Positions 58,859 through 64,000 of a DNA stretch of 64,000 bases are shown here, piece by piece; positions within the stretch are counted from its first letter, which is position 1, and each line of letters opens with the position of its first letter. Both the position numbers and the translations under genes were made by a program. Origin of the DNA: DAISJI01 sp964559835. GTDB lineage: Bacteria; Acidobacteriota; Terriglobia; Terriglobales; Acidobacteriaceae. Location of the stretch: assembly GCA_964559835.1 (NCBI GenBank), contig CAZLJE010000014.1, positions 72,375-136,374 on the forward strand, read 5' to 3'. A model generated the notes under the pieces. It did no database searches and was not told the origin of the DNA. It worked only from the letters and a program-made list of their open reading frames with translations.

Positions 58859-59109
58859 GCTGCAGCCGGCGTCTGCGGCGCTTTGATTGTGCGCACCAGC
58901 CCAGCAACGAAGGTGACCAGCGCGGCCATCAGGCAGAGGATTGCCAGCACGATCCAACCGCCTTTGGCGCCGCCCGTGATCGACAACGCGAACGACGCAA
59001 CCGAATCCCCGGCCTGCAAGTTCACGCTTCCCTGCCAATTCGAGAACACGCAAACGATCGTCAGGAGCAACAGCAATTCCGACGTAATTAACAGCCACGC
59101 GGTTTTCAT
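58855..59109 (-). CDS. Small two-helix membrane protein
   Basis: An 84-aa protein with two transmembrane segments (AWLLITSELLLLLTIVCVF and GWIVLAILCLMAALVTFV). No family recognised. GGAGG lies 9 bases before the ATG. It is convergent with the LytTR gene and shares the stop CTAG. Confidence 0.6.
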   Translation of the reverse strand: MKTAWLLITSELLLLLTIVCVFSNWQGSVNLQAGDSVASFALSITGGAKGGWIVLAILCLMAALVTFVAGLVRTIKAPQTPAAA

Positions 59110-59191
59110 GTCAGCACTTCCTCCGCTCGTATGCTCCCCTGGGCAAATAGTAATGATGAGACCCGGGGCTCACGCGGCGTTACTCGTCACG

Positions 59192-59197
59192 TATAAT
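59192..59197 (+). promoter_or_regulatory. purS -10 box
   Basis: TATAAT 10 bases before the ATG; no good -35. Confidence 0.45.
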
Positions 59198-59207
59198 TCC
59201 TCTTTCG

Positions 59208-59453
59208 ATGAAAGCCAACGTCTACGTCTCGCTGAAGAAATCCGTCCTCGACCCGCAGGGCAAGACTATCCACGGCGCGCTCCGCAAGATGGGATACGAA
59301 GGCATCTCCGACATCCGTCAGGGCAAATACTTCGAGATCACCCTCGATGGTCTCGACGAGGAGACGGCCCGCCGGACGATCGAACAAATGGCCCGCGAAG
59401 TCCTGACCAATCCGGTGATCGAGGAATTCCATTACTCCCTCGATGACAAATAG
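59208..59453 (+). CDS. purS: Phosphoribosylformylglycinamidine synthase subunit PurS
   Basis: An 81-aa PurS: YVSLKKSVLDPQGKTIHGAL, then RQGKYFEITLDG and NPVIEEFHYSL. PurS bridges PurL and PurQ in purine synthesis. Here it is alone, whereas it is usually next to purQ. A TATAAT box (59192-59197) 10 bases before the ATG suggests a nearly leaderless transcript. Length is normal. Confidence 0.93.
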   Translation: MKANVYVSLKKSVLDPQGKTIHGALRKMGYEGISDIRQGKYFEITLDGLDEETARRTIEQMAREVLTNPVIEEFHYSLDDK

Positions 59454-59596
59454 TTACCCGCGTAACCGAATCCTGCGCCCGCGTCACAAAATCAAATTAA
59501 GATAGAGTCACTGGACAGAGCGCCGGCTTGGGCTGTTTTGTGTTTTCTGAAACCTGACACCTTCAGCCTGGAGCCTTGGTTTTCGAGGGTACCCAC

Positions 59597-61459
59597 GTGT
59601 GCGGAATTGTTGGCTATGTAGGCAAAAAACGCGTCGTGCCCGTCATCATCGACGGCCTGCGCCGCCTGGAGTACCGCGGTTATGACTCCGCCGGGATTGC
59701 GGTCGCCGGCAATGGCGATGGTCTCCAGGTCCGCCGCGCCGAGGGCAAGCTGCGCAACCTGGAAGAAGTCATCCGCCTCAAGCCGCTCGACGGCACCTAT
59801 GGGATCGGACATACCCGCTGGGCCACCCACGGCCGCCCCACCGAAGAGAACGCGCACCCGCACCGCGATTGCACCGGGCACATCGTCGTCGTACACAACG
59901 GCATCATTGAGAACTACCTGCAACTGAAGAAGCAACTCGTCGCCGAAGGCCACAAGTTCTCCACCGAGACCGACACCGAGATCATCGCCCACACGGTCGA
60001 AAAGCACCTCGCCGGCGGAAAAGTCCCGCTGGAAGAAGCCGTCCGCAAGACCGTCAACGAACTTAAGGGTGTTTACGCCCTTGCCGTCATCTCGCAGGAT
60101 GAGCGCGACAAGATCGTTGCCGCGCGCAATGGCCCGCCGGCGGTCATCGGACTGGGCAAGGACGAATACTTCGTCGCCTCCGACGTCCCCGCGATCCTCT
60201 ATCACACGCGTGACCTGTTCTTCCTCGCCGACGGCGACCTCGCAGTCATCACGCCCGCCGGCGTCCAGCTTTCCGATTTCGACGGCAAGCCCATCGTCCG
60301 CCAGGTGCAGCACGTGACCTGGGACCCGATCATGGCGGAAAAGGGCGGCTTCAAGCACTTCATGCTCAAGGAGATTTATGAGCAGCCGCGCGCCGTCCGT
60401 GACACGACCCTCGGTCGCGTCTCGCTCGACAGCGGCCGCGTCTTCCTCGACGAGATGGAGATCACCGAAGCCGAATTCGCCGCAACCGAGAAGATCAACA
60501 TTGCCGCCTGCGGCACCAGCTGGCACGCCGCACAGGCCGGAAAGTTCATGATCGAGCGCCTGGCGCGCGTTCCGGTGGAAGTGGATTACGCCAGCGAGTG
60601 GCGCTACCGCGATCCCATCGTCCCCAAGAACACGCTGACGATGCTCATCACGCAATCGGGCGAGACCGCCGACACCATCGCCGCGCAGCGTGAGGCGAAA
60701 GCCAAGGGATCAAAGACGATCGGCATCTGCAACGTCGTCGGCTCGATGGTGACCCGCGAAGCCAGCGGGACCATTTACACGCACGCCGGACCCGAGATCG
60801 GCGTCGCCTCGACCAAGGCGTTCACCGCGCAATTGACTGCGTTGTTCCTGTTCGCGCTCTATCTCGGGGAAGTTCGCGGCGCCCTGTCGCCGGAGCAGGC
60901 GCGTGAGTACATTACAGAATTGAACCGCTTGCCCGGTAAGCTGGAATCGGTGCTCTCGCGCGAAGAAGAGATGGAAGACCTCGCCAAGGAATACCACCGG
61001 GCGCAGGATTTCCTATTCCTCGGACGCGGCGTCCACTACCCGATCGCGCTCGAAGGCGCGCTCAAGCTGAAGGAGATCTCCTACATCCACGCCGAAGGCT
61101 ACCCGGCAGGCGAGATGAAGCACGGCCCCAACGCGCTCATCGACGAAGACCTTCCCGTCGTCATCCTCGCCACTTGCGACAAGGACGACCCCGGCTCACA
61201 AGTCCGCTATGAGAAGACACTGTCGAACCTGAAAGAAGTGAAAGCCCGCAGCGGACGCGTGATCGCCATCGCCACCGAAGGCGACGACGAGATTCGCGAG
61301 GCCGCCGATCACGTCATCTACGTTCCCGAGGCGCCGGAACTGCTGGCCCCGATCCTCGAAGTGGTGCCCTGCCAGTTGCTGGCGTACCACATCGCGGTAC
61401 GTAGAGGTTGTGATGTCGACCAGCCGAGGAATTTGGCCAAGTCAGTGACGGTGGAGTAG
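59597..61459 (+). CDS. glmS: Glutamine-fructose-6-phosphate aminotransferase (isomerizing)
   Basis: A 620-aa GlmS making glucosamine-6-phosphate, the entry to peptidoglycan and LPS precursors. N-terminal nucleophile Cys2 after Met removal (CGIVGYVG), glutaminase HTRWATHG, two SIS domains (CGTSWHAAQAGKF, TQSGETADT, GRGVHYPIALEGALKLKEIS), and the C-terminal DQPRNLAKSVTVE. The GTG start at 59597 puts Cys at position 2 and has GAGGG 7 bases upstream; frames that start earlier would hide the nucleophile. Confidence 0.97.
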   Translation: MCGIVGYVGKKRVVPVIIDGLRRLEYRGYDSAGIAVAGNGDGLQVRRAEGKLRNLEEVIRLKPLDGTYGIGHTRWATHGRPTEENAHPHRDCTGHIVVVHNGIIENYLQLKKQLVAEGHKFSTETDTEIIAHTVEKHLAGGKVPLEEAVRKTVNELKGVYALAVISQDERDKIVAARNGPPAVIGLGKDEYFVASDVPAILYHTRDLFFLADGDLAVITPAGVQLSDFDGKPIVRQVQHVTWDPIMAEKGGFKHFMLKEIYEQPRAVRDTTLGRVSLDSGRVFLDEMEITEAEFAATEKINIAACGTSWHAAQAGKFMIERLARVPVEVDYASEWRYRDPIVPKNTLTMLITQSGETADTIAAQREAKAKGSKTIGICNVVGSMVTREASGTIYTHAGPEIGVASTKAFTAQLTALFLFALYLGEVRGALSPEQAREYITELNRLPGKLESVLSREEEMEDLAKEYHRAQDFLFLGRGVHYPIALEGALKLKEISYIHAEGYPAGEMKHGPNALIDEDLPVVILATCDKDDPGSQVRYEKTLSNLKEVKARSGRVIAIATEGDDEIREAADHVIYVPEAPELLAPILEVVPCQLLAYHIAVRRGCDVDQPRNLAKSVTVE

Positions 61460-61552
61460 AGCCCGCGAAGCGGGCGGAAGATTGTAGCCCACGGCGTAAG
61501 CCGTGGGTCGGCATTCCCAAAATCTTTCGAGTGCCGTAGGCACGACAGAATC
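61459..61552. repeat. Three REP-like palindromes after glmS
   Basis: GAGCCCGCGAAGCGGGCGGA (61459-61478), GTAG-foot palindrome 61484-61507 identical to 972-995, and GAGTGCCGTAGGCACGACAG (61529-61548). They share the pattern palindrome plus GAA/GACAGAA tail. Confidence 0.75.
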
Positions 61553-61677
61553 CACCAAGTTGTCCGAGAACATCGGTCTCCCCATCGTGCGACCTTCCTG
61601 TCCATCGTGTGAACCGCTTGTTTCTTTACGGTTAGCCCTTGCGCCTTTTTTCTCTACAATGGAATCCAAATCAATGA

Positions 61678-62412
61678 ATGAGCATTGTTTTGGCCACTGA
61701 CCGAAAACTCTTTACCGCGCGTCTTCTCGACTGCCGCGACCTCTCCGACTCCACCAAGCACTTTTCCTGGGAGGTCGAGGAGGCGCACAAGTTCGACTTC
61801 CAGGCGGGACAATTCGTCTCGATGCTCGCCCAGCATGACGGCCGCGAGATCACCCGCGCCTACTCCATCGCCTCCGCGCCGCGCGGCGACAATACCTTCG
61901 ATCTCTGTCTCAATCGCGTGCCCGACGGCTTCTTCTCGAACTTCCTGTGCGACCTCCGCGCCGGGGACGAGGTCCGCTTCCACGGCCCCCACGGATACTT
62001 CACGCTCAAGCATCCGGTGCGCGATTCGCTATTCATCGCCACCGGTACCGGCATCGCACCGATCCGCGGAATGATCCATTGGCTACTTGCCGACCCCGCG
62101 CGCCACAATAACCACGAGTTCTGGCTCGTATTCGGCGTCCGCTACCGGCAGGATCTTTATTACGACGAGGAGTTTCGCCAGCTCGCGAGGGAGCACTCCA
62201 ACTTCCACTATCTGCCGACACTCAGCCGCGAGGATCCCAACTGGACCGGCGCCCGCGGCTACGTGCAGGAGCACGTCGAGCGTCTCGCGAACGGACGCAC
62301 CGACATGGACGCCTACATCTGCGGCTTGCGCGACATGGTCGCCGCGAATCGCGAACTACTGAAGAAATTGGGGTGGGATAGGAAATCGATCCTGTACGAG
62401 AGATTCGACTGA
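61678..62412 (+). CDS. FAD-dependent ferredoxin/flavodoxin-NADP reductase-like oxidoreductase
   Basis: A 244-aa FNR-like enzyme: FAD site RAYSIAS, NAD(P) site GTGIAPIRGM, and a C-terminal YERFD. No iron-sulfur domain is fused. It transfers electrons between NAD(P)H and a small carrier; the partner might be the ferredoxin at 1044-1457 but this is a guess. Its upstream spacer from glmS carries three REP-like palindromes. Confidence 0.88.
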   Translation: MSIVLATDRKLFTARLLDCRDLSDSTKHFSWEVEEAHKFDFQAGQFVSMLAQHDGREITRAYSIASAPRGDNTFDLCLNRVPDGFFSNFLCDLRAGDEVRFHGPHGYFTLKHPVRDSLFIATGTGIAPIRGMIHWLLADPARHNNHEFWLVFGVRYRQDLYYDEEFRQLAREHSNFHYLPTLSREDPNWTGARGYVQEHVERLANGRTDMDAYICGLRDMVAANRELLKKLGWDRKSILYERFD

Positions 62413-62413
62413 G

Positions 62414-62517
62414 AGTGATCAGCATTCAGTGGTCAGTGATCAGCGTTTTCAAACTCGACCGTTCGTAGCCTCAAAACCATCGGGTCAAACCTGCTGATCA
62501 CTGACCACTGAGCACTG
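62414..62517. repeat. GATCAGTGGTCAGT stutter palindrome
   Basis: Left arm AGTGATCAGCATTCAGTGGT (62414-62433), right arm TGCTGATCACTGACCACTGA (62492-62511), then TTTTAT. Convergent junction, could terminate both genes. Confidence 0.75.
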
Positions 62518-62519
62518 TT

Positions 62520-62978
62520 TTATTCCGCTCCAGCGGCCTTGCTCGTTTTGGTCACCACTAGCGCATCGTGCATGTGGCTCATCACGCGCTCGCCCGTCAG
62601 GCAAACTACGCCGAACATCATCGAAAATGCCCCCGCCAATCCCATCGCCAGACGGTCCAGCAGCAGGACCTCGTGTTGCCGCGATGTGAACGCAATGACG
62701 GCCGCCCCGGCCACGAGGCAGACCATTGCCAGTGTCTTCCACAGAAATGCTTCGGTCGCGGTGAGGGTAGTCTCCTCCACATGCAGCGCCCGCCCTGCGA
62801 TATAGCACGCCCCGCCGGCCAGGATCGTGAACGATCCCGCCAACCCCATCACCAGCGCCCGCGGCTCGATCGACGCCGGGCCATACTTGCCGAACGCATA
62901 TCCGAGAACCGCGCCACCTGCGATTCCAATGAACGCGCCGACCCCCTGCCAGAAGCGTGCTTCCGACGCCCTTGTCAT
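62520..62978 (-). CDS. Four-helix membrane protein, function unknown
   Basis: A 152-aa protein with four predicted transmembrane segments (GAFIGIAGGAVLGYAFG, GLAGSFTILAGGACYIAG, TLAMVCLVAGAAVIAF, LAGAFSMMFGVVCLTG). The last segments read like an inverted duplication of the first two. GGGAGGGGCT precedes the ATG. No family is recognised. Confidence 0.65.
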   Translation of the reverse strand: MTRASEARFWQGVGAFIGIAGGAVLGYAFGKYGPASIEPRALVMGLAGSFTILAGGACYIAGRALHVEETTLTATEAFLWKTLAMVCLVAGAAVIAFTSRQHEVLLLDRLAMGLAGAFSMMFGVVCLTGERVMSHMHDALVVTKTSKAAGAE

Positions 62979-63050
62979 AGCCCCTCCCTGCGTATGTTGC
63001 GCGGCAGTTTAGTACGGTCGGCGCAGGAGAGGGGAGTGATTTCTGAAAGC

Positions 63051-63126
63051 CGGCTCATGGCGGATGTCTAATGGCTCATGGCCCTGACCCCTGCGCCCCA
63101 AGCCCTGAGCCATGCGCCCTGAGCCG
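63051..63126. repeat. GGCTCATGG stutter palindrome before dnaK
   Basis: Left arm CGGCTCATGGCGGATGTCTA (63051-63070), right arm CAAGCCCTGAGCCATGCGCC (63099-63118). Confidence 0.72.
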
Positions 63127-63173
63127 GTCCCCGGTCTTTCTGCAACCGCCAGCCCCCCTGCCTCATCTAACAC

Positions 63174-63203
63174 CTTGACAGTAAATGACTCAAGTTCTAT
63201 CAT
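63174..63203 (+). promoter_or_regulatory. dnaK promoter with HAIR operator
   Basis: -35 TTGACA (63175-63180), 17-bp spacer, -10 TATCAT (63198-63203). CTTGACA-N7-ACTCAAG (63174-63194) matches the HspR HAIR consensus CTTGAGT-N7-ACTCAAG at 12 of 14 arm bases and covers the -35. Confidence 0.7.
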
Positions 63204-63275
63204 GCTGTCGCACTAAATTGAGAGATTCTGTTCAAAGATAATAGAATCAGCAGTTTAAGCAGGAGGCAACGCCCA

Positions 63276-64000
63276 ATGGCAAAGATTATCGGTATTGACC
63301 TCGGGACGACCAACTCCGTGGTCGCCGTCATGGAAGGTGGGGAACCGAAGGTCATCCCCAACGAAGAGGGCCAGCGCACGACGCCCTCGGTGGTCGCCTT
63401 CACCAAGACGGGCGAGCGCCTGGTCGGACAGGTCGCCAAGCGTCAGGCCATCACCAATCCGGAAAACACGATTTACTCCATCAAGCGCTTCATGGGGCGT
63501 CGCTACGACGAAGTCAATGAAGAGATGAAGATGGTGCCCTACAAGGTCAAGCGCGCCGGCGACCACGTCGCCATCGAAGCGCAGGGCAAGGACTACACCC
63601 CGCCCGAGATCTCGGCCATGATCCTTCAGAAGCTGAAGAAGGCCGCTGAAGATTACCTCGGCGAGAAAGTCACGGACGCCGTCATCACCGTTCCGGCTTA
63701 CTTCAACGACGCGCAGCGCCAGGCGACGAAAGACGCCGGCCGCATCGCCGGTCTCGACGTCAAGCGCATCATCAACGAGCCTACGGCGGCCGCACTCGCG
63801 TACGGTCTCGACAAGAAGAAGGACGAGACCATTGCCGTGTACGACTTCGGTGGTGGCACCTTCGATATTTCGATCCTCGAAGTTGGAGAAGGCGTCGTCG
63901 AGGTGAAGTCCACCAACGGCGACACGCACCTGGGCGGTGACAACATCGACCAGCGCATCGTCGATTGGCTCATCGACGAGTTCAAGCGCAAGGAAGGTCT
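63276..64000 (+). CDS. dnaK: Chaperone DnaK (N-terminal part, runs past the window)
   Basis: The first 241 residues of Hsp70: IIGIDLGTTNSVVAVM, the ATPase phosphate loops, TPPEISAMILQKLKK, AVITVPAYFNDAQRQATKDAG is split here as AVITVPAYFNDAQRQ, and VYDFGGGTFDISILE. AGGAGG lies 9 bases before the ATG. The promoter carries an HspR-type HAIR element (63174-63194) overlapping the -35 box. This is the general chaperone, distinct from hscA at the other end of the window. Confidence 0.97.
   Translation, partial: MAKIIGIDLGTTNSVVAVMEGGEPKVIPNEEGQRTTPSVVAFTKTGERLVGQVAKRQAITNPENTIYSIKRFMGRRYDEVNEEMKMVPYKVKRAGDHVAIEAQGKDYTPPEISAMILQKLKKAAEDYLGEKVTDAVITVPAYFNDAQRQATKDAGRIAGLDVKRIINEPTAAALAYGLDKKKDETIAVYDFGGGTFDISILEVGEGVVEVKSTNGDTHLGGDNIDQRIVDWLIDEFKRKEG

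Noticed and set aside
59454..59596. glmS ribozyme in the glmS leader
   Set aside because: The spacer is short and lacks the conserved pseudoknot core; it contains only a weak CCTGACACC-type repeat.
2..64000. hscA end and dnaK start as one gene cut by a circular permutation
   Set aside because: The first fragment is followed by fdx and iscX and its C-terminus is HscA-like, whereas the last gene has a typical DnaK N-terminus with HAIR promoter; they are two genes.

Overview
The window looks like a chromosomal segment of a soil acidobacterium (Acidobacteriota, class Terriglobia; something near Koribacter is my best guess, from gene content and not from a database search). The evidence is a high-GC sequence with a PadR regulator next to an ABC permease lacking its ATPase (the acidobacterial duplicated orphan permease type), a 1,292-aa TonB-dependent receptor with an N-terminal carboxypeptidase-regulatory domain, a VPS10/BNR repeat exo-protein, many secreted proteins of unknown role, and a bacterial homologue of the tetraether lipid synthase radical SAM family. 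No rRNA, tRNA, CRISPR array, phage or transposase gene was seen.

Layout. 0-2 kb: end of an Fe-S assembly operon (hscA, fdx, iscX). 2-6 kb: minus-strand catabolic block (histidine ammonia-lyase, hotdog thioesterase, enoyl-CoA hydratase, HMG-CoA lyase-like enzyme), suggesting histidine and leucine/acyl-CoA breakdown. 6-17 kb: APH-fold kinase, secreted LolA-like protein, S9 peptidase, a two-gene module with a matrixin-like protein whose zinc site is lost, BrkB membrane protein, cold-shock protein, OsmC. 17-28 kb: TonB-dependent receptor, ftrA/rhodanese pair, padR-permease pair, a lone receiver protein, and a TPR protein with a degenerate gluzincin site. 28-37 kb: glycine-zipper protein, queG, VPS10 protein, Tes-like radical SAM enzyme and secreted proteins. 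37-42 kb: operon of four prepilin-like genes. 42-44 kb: a second, three-gene matrixin module with an intact zinc site. 44-50 kb: mutY, a redoxin, a large protein ending in a class III cyclase-like domain, and an orphan membrane gene between inverted repeats. 50-54 kb: TonB-like transducer, vapBC. 54-64 kb: DUF72, SDR, an ECF sigma/anti-sigma/zinc-ribbon operon, LytTR regulator, purS, glmS, a flavin reductase and the start of dnaK behind an HspR-type (HAIR) operator.

The strongest unexplained structure is in the spacers. Many gene junctions carry a degenerate 'stutter': a 7-12 bp unit repeated in tandem, in most cases facing its own reverse complement across a short loop. Unit sequences differ from site to site (about fourteen unit types here), yet the architecture is constant. 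These elements often contain the neighbouring stop codon, and one lies inside queG. A separate set of REP-like palindromes, one type with a GTAG foot, lies in spacers and also inside two large exo-protein genes. Both look like systems of small mobile or self-propagating repeats.

Three other signals stand out: the Tes-like enzyme, relevant because acidobacteria make membrane-spanning lipids; two secreted metalloprotease-fold proteins in which zinc-binding histidines have become arginine; and two separate small-secreted-protein/matrixin modules coupled by identical 4-bp ATGA overlaps. Start codons were chosen by Shine-Dalgarno position and protein family; ambiguous ones are flagged in the entries.
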